A stretch of DNA of 63,064 nt, taken from assembly GCF_030150205.1 (NCBI RefSeq), contig NZ_JASLGT010000007.1:1-63064 (forward strand). Direction: 5' to 3'. The translations under genes were made by a program, and so were the position numbers. This stretch comes from Niabella sp. Its GTDB lineage: Bacteria; Bacteroidota; Bacteroidia; Chitinophagales; Chitinophagaceae. Below the pieces are notes generated by a model, which was not told where the DNA came from, did not search any database, and saw only the letters and a program-made list of their open reading frames with translations. The stretch's first letter is position 1, and every line of letters starts with the position of its first letter. Below are positions 45,286 through 54,181 of this stretch, one piece after another.

Positions 45286-46326
45286 ATGTACCATCTTTTA
45301 CGCAAGTTTTACTTTACGTTTCCGCCGGAGCGCGTTCACTATATGGCCATGCGTCATTTACAGTTGTTCACTAAAAACAAGCTGGGGAAATCCATCATCC
45401 GGTCATTTACCGACGCCCCGGTAAATGAAACCCACTTTTTAAACCTGACCTTTAAGAACCCGGTAGGACTGGGTGCCGGTTTTGATAAAAATGCGGTGTT
45501 TTTGAATGAGCTGGAGGCCCTGGGCTTTGGCTTTGTGGAGATCGGTACCGTTACCCCCCTGCCGCAGGACGGCAATGAGCAACCCCGGCTGTTTCGCTTG
45601 CCGGCGGATAAAGCACTCATCAACCGGATGGGATTTAATAACGACGGGGTTGAGAAAATTGCGCAACGCCTGGAAGCCTGGCGTACCAAAAAGGCGGGCA
45701 GCCAGGAACCGTACCCATTGATCATTGGCGGCAATATTGGCAAGAATAAAATTACGCCCAATGAAAATGCCTGGCAGGATTATGCTACCTGCTTCAACCG
45801 CCTGCATCCGTTTGTGGATTATTTTGTGGTGAATGTAAGTAGTCCGAATACACCGGGCCTTCGCGAGCTGCAGGACAAGGATGCTCTCCGGAAAATCTTA
45901 CTGAACCTTGCCATGATCAATAACGGCAAGGCCTTTGCCAAGCCCATCCTCTTAAAAATTGCACCGGATCTCACCAGGGAACAGATCGATGATGTGATTG
46001 CATTAGCGCTGGAGATCAAACTCGATGGACTTGTGGCCACCAATACTACCATCGACCGCAGCCATCTGCTTACGCCCGGCAGCACGGTTGAAGCCATTGG
46101 AGCCGGCGGACTAAGCGGCAAACCGGTACAGCAAAAAAGTACCGCGATCATAAAATACATTACCGAACAAACCAATGGTGCCATCCCGATGATCGCGTCC
46201 GGTGGTATCTTTACCGGTGCAGACGCAAAAGAAAAAATAGACGCAGGCGCTTCCCTGGTTCAGATCTGGACCGGCTTTATTTACGAAGGCCCCACAATTG
46301 TAAAAAACATCTGCTCCCAATTATAA
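45286..46326 (+). CDS. pyrD: Dihydroorotate dehydrogenase (quinone), class 2
   Basis: PyrD oxidises dihydroorotate to orotate with FMN and passes electrons to quinone at the membrane. The 346 residues have the class 2 N-terminal helix extension (LRKFYFTFPPERVHYMAMRHLQL). The FMN-binding TFKNPVGLGAGFDKNA, GFGFVEIGTVTPLPQDGN and the catalytic-serine loop VNVSSPNTPGLRELQ are present. Late motifs are NTTIDR, GAGGLSGKPVQ and ASGGIFTGADAKEKI. It is followed after 10 bases by the terC gene. Confidence 0.97.
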   Translation: MYHLLRKFYFTFPPERVHYMAMRHLQLFTKNKLGKSIIRSFTDAPVNETHFLNLTFKNPVGLGAGFDKNAVFLNELEALGFGFVEIGTVTPLPQDGNEQPRLFRLPADKALINRMGFNNDGVEKIAQRLEAWRTKKAGSQEPYPLIIGGNIGKNKITPNENAWQDYATCFNRLHPFVDYFVVNVSSPNTPGLRELQDKDALRKILLNLAMINNGKAFAKPILLKIAPDLTREQIDDVIALALEIKLDGLVATNTTIDRSHLLTPGSTVEAIGAGGLSGKPVQQKSTAIIKYITEQTNGAIPMIASGGIFTGADAKEKIDAGASLVQIWTGFIYEGPTIVKNICSQL

Positions 46327-46336
46327 ACCAAACAAC

Positions 46337-47164
46337 ATGATGGATCTCTTATTTATTTCAACAGCTGAAATATTCACCGTCGATTCCCTTATCAGCTTCC
46401 TGATTCTTTCCATTTTAGAAGTGGTGCTGGGCATCGATAACGTTATTTTTGTCAGCATCATCCTCAACCGGCTCCATAAAGATTCGCGAAAAAAGGCCCG
46501 GCGTGTGTGGATGGTTACGGGCATCCTGTCCCGTTGTTTATTGCTGATGGGACTCAGCTGGCTGCTGGCCCAAAAAGGCAAACATATTATTCCCGAATCC
46601 TGGTTTGGTAAAGGATTCGACCTGGCCAGTATCGTGATGCTGGCGGGGGGACTTTTCCTGATATACAAATCGGTAAAAGAGATCCATCACAAACTCGAAG
46701 GAGAAGACCCTTCGGCCGCTGCGCAAAATCAAAAGCAAATCAGCTTCGGGCAGGCCATCGGCCAGATACTGATCATCGACGCCGTTTTTTCCTTCGACAG
46801 TGTGATCACGGCGGGCGGCACGGCCAAGCATATTGAGATCATGATTGCTGCGGTTATTGTGGCCATGACCATTATGTTTGCCTTTAGTGCAAAGATCTCC
46901 GACTTTATACAGAACCACCCCACCATTAAGATGCTGGCGCTTTCCTTCCTCGTAATGATCGGTGTCAGCCTGATTGTTGAGGGCTGGAACTCGGACGTGG
47001 CACATGAACTGCATTTAAAGAACTATATCTATTTTGCGATGGCATTTTCGTTTATTGTGGAATTACTGAATTTGTTTATGCGCAAAAAACAACAACAGCA
47101 CGTTGTACAGTTAAACGGTCCGGTGCTGCCCAAAAATGAAGAAAACAAGACGGACGGGAAATAG
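46337..47164 (+). CDS. TerC family integral membrane protein
   Basis: This is a 275-residue protein with seven to eight hydrophobic segments and the TerC signature ILEVVLGIDNVIFVSIIL near residue 26. The repeated half is ILIIDAVFSFDSVITAGG at about residue 147, with conserved acids inside the membrane. TerC proteins export metal ions such as manganese or insert partner proteins, and no tellurite genes are adjacent. The 10-base gap to pyrD suggests a shared transcript. Confidence 0.92.
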   Translation: MMDLLFISTAEIFTVDSLISFLILSILEVVLGIDNVIFVSIILNRLHKDSRKKARRVWMVTGILSRCLLLMGLSWLLAQKGKHIIPESWFGKGFDLASIVMLAGGLFLIYKSVKEIHHKLEGEDPSAAAQNQKQISFGQAIGQILIIDAVFSFDSVITAGGTAKHIEIMIAAVIVAMTIMFAFSAKISDFIQNHPTIKMLALSFLVMIGVSLIVEGWNSDVAHELHLKNYIYFAMAFSFIVELLNLFMRKKQQQHVVQLNGPVLPKNEENKTDGK

Positions 47165-47747
47165 TTTAAAGTTTAACGCTAGATCCATCCCATACTTGCT
47201 GTAGCAGTCAGATCCCTGATCCCGGATGGAATCAACTGAAAACTGATCGCTGAAGGCTTAAAGCTGTTTAACGGTTCAATGTTCCAAGTCGCACTTCGGG
47301 GGACATATAGACCGGGGGGACTATGGGACGGACTATGGGAATTATTTTTAGTTTAATACCGCCTGCCGGGAAAACGCTTTTGGAATTTCGTTTGACGCCG
47401 GAGCTGCATCACCTGCGGTATCAACTGAAAACTGATCGCTGAAAGCTGATAACTAATGGCCAAAGCCGTTTCAGGTTTAACCTTCCTGCCAGATTTCGTT
47501 TTGATACTTGATGATCTATCGGCTGTTCACTATTGCCCTTGCTTTGGGGGACATATAGACCGGGGGGACTATGGTATCAACTGAAAACTGATGTACCATC
47601 CATTCTTTCATTTCCACATTTCCACATTTTCAAATTTTTAACATTTCAAAGCGCGTAACTGAACAGGATCGCCGGCAGGTCTCTTTTATTTTCGCCGGAA
47701 ATTGTGTAAATTACCATTAGATCGCATCATGGATAAAATAGTTTTTT
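47165..47747. repeat. 583-bp mosaic repeat region with a 29-bp G-rich direct repeat
   Basis: No gene is present. An identical 29-base unit, beginning gggggacatatagacc and ending gactatgg, occurs at 47298-47326 and 47546-47574. The word atcaactgaaaactgat occurs at ~47230, ~47417 and ~47575. From ~47600 a cattctttcatttccacatttcc tract precedes the next promoter (tattttcgcc near 47690). The layout matches the ung-pyrD gap. Confidence 0.85.
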
Positions 47748-48269
47748 ATGAAAACAATACATCGCCCGTTGCTGATCTTAATATCGGCAATATTTTTCCT
47801 TACGGCCTGCTCCACTCAAAAGCAAACCACCGGTTCATCTACGGCAATAACGGATGCGGTTGCCGCCCGCAATTATACGTTTATTGCCACCAGTGTTTTT
47901 CCAACAGAAGACAGCCGGTTTAACCCACGGCTGCTGCTTCCCAATGCCAGCAATCTTTACCAGCTTACTTCCCGTTATGACCTGCGGGTAACGCCGGATT
48001 CGGTGATCGCCTACCTGCCTTTTTTTGGTCGCTCTTACACCGCCCCCATGGATCCAACCAAGGGTGGCATAAAGTTTACCTCCACCAAATTTGATTATAA
48101 AAAAACACAGCGGAAAAGCAATTATGAAATAGAGATCACACCCAAGGATAACAGGGAAGTACAATCGCTTTACCTTACGGTTTCCCCTTCCGGATTTGCG
48201 TCCCTGCGTGTGCTCAGTGTGAACAAAACACCTATTTCTTTTAATGGCAATGTAGAAGGCAATCAATAA
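47748..48269 (+). CDS. DUF4251 domain lipoprotein
   Basis: The 173-residue protein has the lipoprotein signal LISAIFFLTACST. It is followed by a short linker and a DUF4251 domain: AAARNYTFIATSV-like start, SRYDLRVTPDSVIAYLPFFGRSYTAP, GGIKFTSTKFDYK and a last strand SPSGFASLRVLSVNKTPISFNG. DUF4251 proteins are periplasmic or outer-membrane-associated in Bacteroidota, function unknown. The gene is monocistronic, with a -7-like tattttcgc about 50 bases upstream. Confidence 0.88.
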   Translation: MKTIHRPLLILISAIFFLTACSTQKQTTGSSTAITDAVAARNYTFIATSVFPTEDSRFNPRLLLPNASNLYQLTSRYDLRVTPDSVIAYLPFFGRSYTAPMDPTKGGIKFTSTKFDYKKTQRKSNYEIEITPKDNREVQSLYLTVSPSGFASLRVLSVNKTPISFNGNVEGNQ

Positions 48270-48470
48270 TTGCGGAAGCTTTCTTCCTGCGGTTAAATAC
48301 AGGAAAAAGCGTGCTGCAAAAATATGCGGGATCTGTGAACACCTGTGGGGAAGTATGCCCGTAACCGATATTAAAAAACATGGTGCTTCTGTGTCGCTAT
48401 GGTAAGACCACAGGTTCTCCAGGCACCAGGATACTTCCATACTTCGTTTTTGTAACAACTCAAAAATCAT

Positions 48471-48479
48471 TATTTTCGG
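48471..48479 (+). promoter_or_regulatory. -7 box close to the 48485 gene
   Basis: TATTTTCGG, a TAnnTTTG variant with C in place of T, ends five bases before the ATG at 48485. It favours this start over an upstream in-frame start at 48380. Confidence 0.4.
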
Positions 48480-48484
48480 GGATC

Positions 48485-49414
48485 ATGATGACCGCGCCCC
48501 TGAAAATAAAGACGATCAGATCTATTGTTTTTATTACGCTCCTGGTTTGCTCTGTGCTGCCGGGCCGGGCCATTGCTATATCCCCTGCTGATAGCGCACG
48601 GAGAAGCACCGCCGACCAGGCGCTGCAATACCTCAACAGCATTAAGGACCTGCAGCAAAGCAAGTGGTGGCCCAATGTGCCGCCTGCACAGTTGCTTACA
48701 AACCTGAAAACGTTTACTACGCGGCCACTGGCCTTTTATGAAGGCAAAACCACCAACTTTTGCTCTTATTCGGCGCTCACCTATATCCCTCTTACCTATG
48801 ATCCGCTGGGCTTTGCCCGGTTTATGATTGACCTGTACCGGAACGGACAAGCCAATTTTGGAAAGAACCAGCTCAAACCCAGTAAACCGGTGCGGATGGA
48901 GGCGGGTTTGCTGCGGTACAAAGGATCGCTGGATATCAACCCTGCCGGGCAGATGTGGTTCCTTACCCTGGCCGATCATTACAAAGGCTACCTGAATATA
49001 TTTAACCGCCGCTTTCAAAAAGGTGATGAGAATACTTTTTGGGCCTCTACGAATTTTGCCAAATTCAACCGCATGCTCCGGCGTTTATTTAATGGAACGG
49101 TAAAAGCCCGGGGAGCCGATCTGTTTCGCCCAAGGATCAAAAACCTGCCCGCATACCTCGAGGCTCAAATGCAGAAGGGCCTGGTATATCTTTACCTGAA
49201 CAATAAAAAACTGTACCGGAAATCGCATACACAGCCGCTGATCAGCACCCCCACCCATTATGTATTACTAACCAATATCCGGCAACTTCCGGATGGCAAT
49301 ATTGAGTTTGAATACTGGGATTACGGGGCAAGAGCGGTACAGCAATTATCACCCGAATTTTTAAAAAACATTATCTATGGAGTGAGTGTTTGGACTCCGC
49401 GGATTTCAAAATGA
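48485..49414 (+). CDS. Secreted protein with possible cysteine-peptidase-like residues
   Basis: From the ATG at 48485 it is 309 residues with a signal peptide (IVFITLLVCSVLPGRAIA). I do not recognise the family. A single Cys in TTNFCSYSALTYIPLTYDPLG is followed ~170 residues later by STPTHYVLLTNIRQLPDGNIEFEYWDYG, which offers a His and an Asp in the spacing of a papain-like fold. This is only a shape-based idea. The stop codon overlaps the start of the next lipoprotein gene (ATGA), so the two are probably translated together. Confidence 0.6.
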   Translation: MMTAPLKIKTIRSIVFITLLVCSVLPGRAIAISPADSARRSTADQALQYLNSIKDLQQSKWWPNVPPAQLLTNLKTFTTRPLAFYEGKTTNFCSYSALTYIPLTYDPLGFARFMIDLYRNGQANFGKNQLKPSKPVRMEAGLLRYKGSLDINPAGQMWFLTLADHYKGYLNIFNRRFQKGDENTFWASTNFAKFNRMLRRLFNGTVKARGADLFRPRIKNLPAYLEAQMQKGLVYLYLNNKKLYRKSHTQPLISTPTHYVLLTNIRQLPDGNIEFEYWDYGARAVQQLSPEFLKNIIYGVSVWTPRISK

Positions 49415-50019
49415 ACATAAACCGATACATATACACAGGCATTTGTGCGCTCCTGGGCCTGCTGGCATCCTGCGCTTATCCCAAAAATTTCACAACGGAT
49501 TTTTATGCCCAGAATGAAACCAAACTGGAGGCGATCAAAAATGATTTTAGTCAATTATATACAGAGCATCCGTTCTCCATTCTTTTTGAAGAAAAGTCCT
49601 TCTCCCAAATCACCTTCGAATTTAATGAAGACAGCATTAAATATATTTATCATTTCAACATTCATCAGCCAGCCTTTACAGATAGCCTGGTAGCGCATCA
49701 TTACAACGCACCCGCCGTTAAAAAACTGGTGGATGATATGCGCGCGATACAGTGTACATGGATCGCCAATGTAGATTACTATGAAGGGTTTCAGTCCCGT
49801 AAACTGGTACAGATGTCGGTAAGAAATAAAGCCCTCAACAATAAATTAAAGGGAGAAAGCTATTGCATTCTTGTATTTTTTGAGGCACCGCAGCCCTTTA
49901 ACAATAAAGGTATTTTCCTGGACCGGTCCGACCGGAAACGGCGCCGGCAAATTAATGGAAATCTGTTGAAAAGAGTGAACGACAAGGTAGGATTTGCTAT
50001 TACCAAACAATACCGGTAA
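49411..50019 (+). CDS. Lipoprotein of unknown function
   Basis: The 202-residue product starts MNINRYIYTGICALLGLLASCAY, with a lipobox at LLASC. The mature region is mixed alpha/beta with YIYHFNIHQPAFTDSLVAHHY and ends with a very basic stretch (DRSDRKRRRQINGNLLKRV). No known domain was recognised. It overlaps the stop of the preceding secreted protein by four bases, so they likely function together at the cell envelope. Confidence 0.65.
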   Translation: MNINRYIYTGICALLGLLASCAYPKNFTTDFYAQNETKLEAIKNDFSQLYTEHPFSILFEEKSFSQITFEFNEDSIKYIYHFNIHQPAFTDSLVAHHYNAPAVKKLVDDMRAIQCTWIANVDYYEGFQSRKLVQMSVRNKALNNKLKGESYCILVFFEAPQPFNNKGIFLDRSDRKRRRQINGNLLKRVNDKVGFAITKQYR

Positions 50020-50085
50020 GTGTTAAATATACACAGTTGTTAGTAATTCTTGACCCGGATTAAGTACCATTCGGGCTTCAATCGT

Positions 50086-50094
50086 TATTTTTGC
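50086..50094 (+). promoter_or_regulatory. -7 box of a leaderless-type promoter (amidotransferase gene)
   Basis: TATTTTTGC is a perfect TAnnTTTG box and ends three bases before the ATG at 50098. It rules against the longer frame starting at 50050. Confidence 0.65.
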
Positions 50095-50097
50095 AGG

Positions 50098-50949
50098 ATG
50101 TTGATGGAAAAAGAATGTGTTCGTTTTGCGATCCTTGATTTGAATGCAGGGCATCCCAACCAGGGCATGCGCTGCATCAAAGAAATCGTGGAAAGGTGGG
50201 CAAACGAAAAACAGGTTGACCTCGTTTATGATGTATTTGATGTTCGGGTAAAGAATGAATTACCGGATCTGTCATACGACATCTATATTTCAAGCGGTGG
50301 TCCCGGGGATCCGTTGAGCACCCGTTATGATGACTGGGACATCAATTGGAATAAATGGCTGAAAGAAACGTTGCGATGGAATGAAAACCCCGGTAATGAA
50401 CAAAAAAAATATGTTTTTTTTATTTGCCATTCCTTCCAGCTGGCCAGCAGGTATTTTAATGCCGGGCTGATCTGCAAACGCAAGTCCACTTCCTTTGGCG
50501 TGTTCCCGATACATATGTTGCCGGAAGCAAATACGAACCCGGTATTTGAACATCTAAGCGATCCGTTTTACGCGGTAGACAGCCGGGATTTTCAACTGAT
50601 ACAGCCCAATTTTGAAATCTTAAATGAAATGGGCGCCTATATCACCTGCATTGAAAAAGAACGCCCGCATGTACCCTACGAAAGAGCAGTAATGGGTATT
50701 TCATTTAACCCGTATATGTTTGGCACGCAGTTTCACCCCGAAGCAGATGCTGCGGGCATGCTGAAACATTTTCAATCGGAGGATAAACGGCAAATGGTCA
50801 TCGAAAATCATGGGGCACCCAAGCTGTCCAGTATGATCGACCAGCTGAAAGATCCTGATAAGATCATGTGGACCAACCGCCACTTAATTCCCAATTTCTT
50901 AAATGAAGCCTACAGTCATATTGTATCTGTAAGTTTTGTAGAGTCATAA
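50098..50949 (+). CDS. Class I glutamine amidotransferase-like protein
   Basis: The 283-residue protein has a GATase1 fold. It starts VRFAILDLNAGHPNQGM and has the oxyanion loop YISSGGPGDP. The nucleophile elbow is FFICHSFQLA (the Cys), and the catalytic His and Glu lie in GTQFHPEADA. No synthetase domain is attached and none is nearby, so the ammonia acceptor is unknown. Automatic pipelines may label it GMP synthase because of GATase1 similarity, but the ATP-pyrophosphatase part is absent. ATG 50104 is an alternative start. Confidence 0.85.
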   Translation: MLMEKECVRFAILDLNAGHPNQGMRCIKEIVERWANEKQVDLVYDVFDVRVKNELPDLSYDIYISSGGPGDPLSTRYDDWDINWNKWLKETLRWNENPGNEQKKYVFFICHSFQLASRYFNAGLICKRKSTSFGVFPIHMLPEANTNPVFEHLSDPFYAVDSRDFQLIQPNFEILNEMGAYITCIEKERPHVPYERAVMGISFNPYMFGTQFHPEADAAGMLKHFQSEDKRQMVIENHGAPKLSSMIDQLKDPDKIMWTNRHLIPNFLNEAYSHIVSVSFVES

Positions 50950-50956
50950 GAATTAT

Positions 50957-51086
50957 CCTGGCCTTCGTGGTTAAAAATCCACCGCAGAGAAAAGAGTACG
51001 CAGTGTTACGCTGAGTTTATATAAATTCAAATCCTTCCTTGCGCAGCCTCCGCGTCCACCGTGCCTCCGCGGTTAAAAAAATCTCC
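50957..51086. repeat. Intergenic ccgcagag/cctccgcg-type repeat
   Basis: The stretch reads cctggccttcgtggttaaaa, then ccaccgcagagaaaag, cgcagtgttacgctgag and cttgcgcagcctccgcg words, and a final gcctccgcggttaaaa. It belongs to the same word family as the left-end array and the pieces at 14640 and 35890. No frame is convincing. Confidence 0.6.
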
Positions 51087-51088
51087 AC

Positions 51089-51120
51089 AAAAAAAAGGCC
51101 GCCCCTTCCGGGAACAGCCT
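51089..51120 (-). terminator. Rho-independent terminator of the Gfo/Idh pair
   Basis: On the minus strand AGGCTGTTCCC pairs with GGGGCGGCCT across a short loop (10 pairs including G-U), followed by a run of eight T. It lies 25 bases after the stop of the 51145-52590 gene. Confidence 0.8.
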
Positions 51121-51144
51121 TTATATACGTTCTTTAATGATGTT

Positions 51145-52590
51145 CTAGAACTTCAGGTCCGGCCATCCTTCACGATACGTACGTTTTACATACTGGTTGG
51201 CTGGTTCAAAATTGGTCACCCGCATATTTCCGCCATCCCACTGCAGGGTAATGCCTCTTCCGGGAAATTTGCCATTGGCATCTTTGTAGTTAAAGCTGCG
51301 GATGGCCAGGTTACCCATCAGGATGCTTTCGGTTAGCGGCACAGCATAACCGATAAACGGAGAATCTACCATTTTGCTTCCCTTCTCATAACCGGCAATA
51401 CAGGCATCCACCCATTGTTTATAGTGTCCTTCGGCACCACCGGGAATGCGCGCATATTTTTTGGCAACCTTCAGCCCGTTCATTTTGGTAACGGGAAGCA
51501 AGGTAGGGTCCTGTCCGTATACCCCGCACATCATCTTTCCTTTGGTTCCTACAAAAAGGGCACCATTACCTACATCACCTTTACCACCCATGATGTCGTT
51601 AGGGCCAAGCTCATCCGGACGTTCCGGCTGAATACCGCCATCCATCCAATGTACTTTGATATTCTTTCCGTTCTTACCCTTGTATTTAAAATGAATGGAA
51701 GAGGAAACCGGCGGACTATCCGGTGCATATACCTGGTTCCAGTTTTTTACATACGGCGTGGATAAGCTGCAGGTTACTTCTGTAGGAAAGCCCAGTCCCA
51801 ATACCTTGAATACAGGCCCAACAATATGGCAGGCCATATCCCCCAGCGCACCGGTACCATAATCCCACCAGCCGCGCCAGTTAAAAGGCACTACATTGTC
51901 TTCATAGGCACGGTAAGGGGCTGTACCCAGCCACAGATCCCAGTCCAACCCTTCCGGAACCGCCGGCTTTTCCTGGGGCCATACGATCCCCTGCGGCCAT
52001 ACCGGCCGGTTTGTCCAGCAATATACCGACTCCACGTCTCCGATCAGTCCGGCCTCATACCATTCTCTCAGATCCCTTACCCCATCGTTCGAAGAGCCCT
52101 GGTCGCCCATCTGGGTAACCACTTTATAACGTTTAGCGGCATCTCCCAGCATACGGGATTCCCAGATATCATGCGTCAGCGGTTTTTGCACATATACGTG
52201 CTTATTGAGCTGCATGGCATGAAAGGCCACGATGGCATGGGTATGATCCGGAGTGCTCACGCTTACCGCATCAAAATGCTTGCTTTCTTTATCCAGAAGC
52301 TCCCTCCAGTCCTTATAATATTTGGCATTGGGAAACCGCTTGCGGCTGCCTGCCGCCTGACGGTCGTCTACATCGCATAAAAACCCAATCTCTGCATTTC
52401 CGCTTTTGTGAAAACTGCTGATGTCGCCGGCTCCTTTACCGCCAACACCCACGCCTGCAACCACCAGCTTGTCGCTGGGGGCCACAAAGCCTCTACCCAA
52501 TACATGCCGCGGCACAATAAAAAAGGCTCCGCCCGCAAGCGCCGAGTTCCGGATGAATTTCCTCCGTGAGTTATCTTTTTTTTGATCCAT
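51145..52590 (-). CDS. Tat-exported Gfo/Idh/MocA family oxidoreductase
   Basis: The 481 residues begin with a twin-arginine signal, NSRRKFIRNSALAGGAFFIVP, then the Rossmann start KLVVAGVGVGGKGAGDI. The conserved active-site-type segment is VYVQKPLTHDIWE (the EKP-like lysine motif of Gfo/Idh proteins), and CWTNRPVWPQG and GDMACHIVGP are shared with its neighbour. It should be an NAD(P)-dependent sugar or inositol oxidoreductase acting in the periplasm with a tightly bound cofactor. It is the second of a tandem pair, 39 bases after the first. Confidence 0.93.
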   Translation of the reverse strand: MDQKKDNSRRKFIRNSALAGGAFFIVPRHVLGRGFVAPSDKLVVAGVGVGGKGAGDISSFHKSGNAEIGFLCDVDDRQAAGSRKRFPNAKYYKDWRELLDKESKHFDAVSVSTPDHTHAIVAFHAMQLNKHVYVQKPLTHDIWESRMLGDAAKRYKVVTQMGDQGSSNDGVRDLREWYEAGLIGDVESVYCWTNRPVWPQGIVWPQEKPAVPEGLDWDLWLGTAPYRAYEDNVVPFNWRGWWDYGTGALGDMACHIVGPVFKVLGLGFPTEVTCSLSTPYVKNWNQVYAPDSPPVSSSIHFKYKGKNGKNIKVHWMDGGIQPERPDELGPNDIMGGKGDVGNGALFVGTKGKMMCGVYGQDPTLLPVTKMNGLKVAKKYARIPGGAEGHYKQWVDACIAGYEKGSKMVDSPFIGYAVPLTESILMGNLAIRSFNYKDANGKFPGRGITLQWDGGNMRVTNFEPANQYVKRTYREGWPDLKF

Positions 52591-52629
52591 AATCGCGTTA
52601 AAATATGTTGAACAGAATTTTAAATACCA

Positions 52630-54075
52630 TTACAGGTTCAGGCTCCATCCTTCCCTGTATGTTCTTTTTACAAACTGGTTGGCTTCATCAAAGTTGGTAA
52701 TCTTCATATTCTTTGCATCCCACAGCAGTTTCTTACGACCGGTGAACTTGCTCTTGCCCCAACCGGATACACTGGGATCCATATACAGCGCGCTGCGGAT
52801 GGCCAGGTTCCCCATCAGGATACTTTCGGTAAACGGACCGGCATATTCAAACGGAGAGCTGGTTACCCCTTTGCCATAACCGGCAATACAGGCATTCACC
52901 CACTGCAGGTAGTGTCCTCCTTCCCCACCCGGCACACGGGCAATGGTTTGTTTAACCGCCTTTGCACTGTCGTTCTTTGATAACGGCAACAGTCTTGGAT
53001 TAGCGCCATAGCAATCGGCCAGCAGTTTCCCCTTGGTTCCGATAAACAACACACCGCCATCCCAGTTACCAAAGGACTCTTCCGGCTGCAGTTCATCCGG
53101 GCGCTTGGGCAGTAAACCGCCATCATGCCAGGAAACTTTCAGCGTTCCTTTGCCATCCTTCCGGGGATACTCAAGATGAATGATCGATGCTACCGGACAG
53201 CTGGCATTGTTATTGGCTTCCTGGTTCATACCGGTCCACTGGTTGGCAATGCTGCACTCGGCGGATGTTGGGTAATCGATGGGAAGGATCCGGTAAATGG
53301 GGTCCATAATATGACAGGCCATATCACCTAATGCACCGGTACCATATGCCCAGAATCCTCTCCAGTTAAACGGTACATAGGCAGGGTTAAAGTCTTCTTT
53401 GGGAGCGGTTCCCAGCCAGAGGTTCCAATCCAGTTCACTGGGTATCGGATGATCTCCGGAAGGTTTGGGCACCCCTTGTGGCCAGATAGGCCGGTTGGTC
53501 CATGCCTGTGCTTCCACGATATCCCCGATCAAACCCGCATCGTACAATTCTTTCATTCTTCTTACACCGTCTCCGGAACCACCCTGGTTACCCATTTGGG
53601 TTACCACTTTGTATTTCTTGGCAGCCTGTGCCAGGATACGAGCCTCATAAATATCGTGTGTTAATGGCTTTTGCGTATATACGTGTTTGCCCAGTTGCAT
53701 GGCCGCCAGCGTGGCTACGGCATGCGTATGATCCGGTGTACTGATACTGCAGGCATCGATATTCTTGGCCTCTTTTTGCAGCATCTCCCGGAAATCTTTG
53801 TAGTAGTTGGCTTTGGGGAAGTTCTTCCTCGACTTTACCGACTGGCGGTCGTCTACATCACAAAGCGCTACAATGTTTACATTCGGGCTTTTTGCAAAGT
53901 TTGCCAGATCGCTTTCACCTTTTCCTCCTGCACCAATTCCCGCGATATTCAGTTTATCACTGGGAGCCACATGCCCCCGCCCCAGTACATGCCGGGGTAC
54001 AATAAAAAAGGCACTCCCCGCAAGCGCTGAGTTTCGGATAAATTTTCTTCTGGAATATTGATTTTTTGGTTTCAT
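52630..54075 (-). CDS. Tat-exported Gfo/Idh/MocA family oxidoreductase (paralogue)
   Basis: This 481-residue protein is a close paralogue of the downstream gene: the same Tat motif YSRRKFIRNSALAGSAFFIVP, Rossmann KLNIAGIGAGGKGESDL, and YTQKPLTHDIYEARIL. The matching GDMACHIMDPIYRI and VKRTYREGW ending are also kept. Duplication in tandem with conserved length suggests a recent gene duplication with different sugar specificity. Transcription probably covers both genes and ends at the terminator at 51089. Confidence 0.93.
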   Translation of the reverse strand: MKPKNQYSRRKFIRNSALAGSAFFIVPRHVLGRGHVAPSDKLNIAGIGAGGKGESDLANFAKSPNVNIVALCDVDDRQSVKSRKNFPKANYYKDFREMLQKEAKNIDACSISTPDHTHAVATLAAMQLGKHVYTQKPLTHDIYEARILAQAAKKYKVVTQMGNQGGSGDGVRRMKELYDAGLIGDIVEAQAWTNRPIWPQGVPKPSGDHPIPSELDWNLWLGTAPKEDFNPAYVPFNWRGFWAYGTGALGDMACHIMDPIYRILPIDYPTSAECSIANQWTGMNQEANNNASCPVASIIHLEYPRKDGKGTLKVSWHDGGLLPKRPDELQPEESFGNWDGGVLFIGTKGKLLADCYGANPRLLPLSKNDSAKAVKQTIARVPGGEGGHYLQWVNACIAGYGKGVTSSPFEYAGPFTESILMGNLAIRSALYMDPSVSGWGKSKFTGRKKLLWDAKNMKITNFDEANQFVKRTYREGWSLNL

Positions 54076-54181
54076 AATGGCGAAAAATTTTAAATTTAGT
54101 TTTAAAAAACGATCAAAATAATGAATTTCATGTAAACAGCATATGAACAGTTGATAGTTTTTGCCGTTTTTTTGAAATTAT

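Noticed and set aside
50098..50949. The amidotransferase as GMP synthase (guaA)
   Set aside because: Only the GATase1 part is present; the ATP-pyrophosphatase and dimerisation domains are missing.
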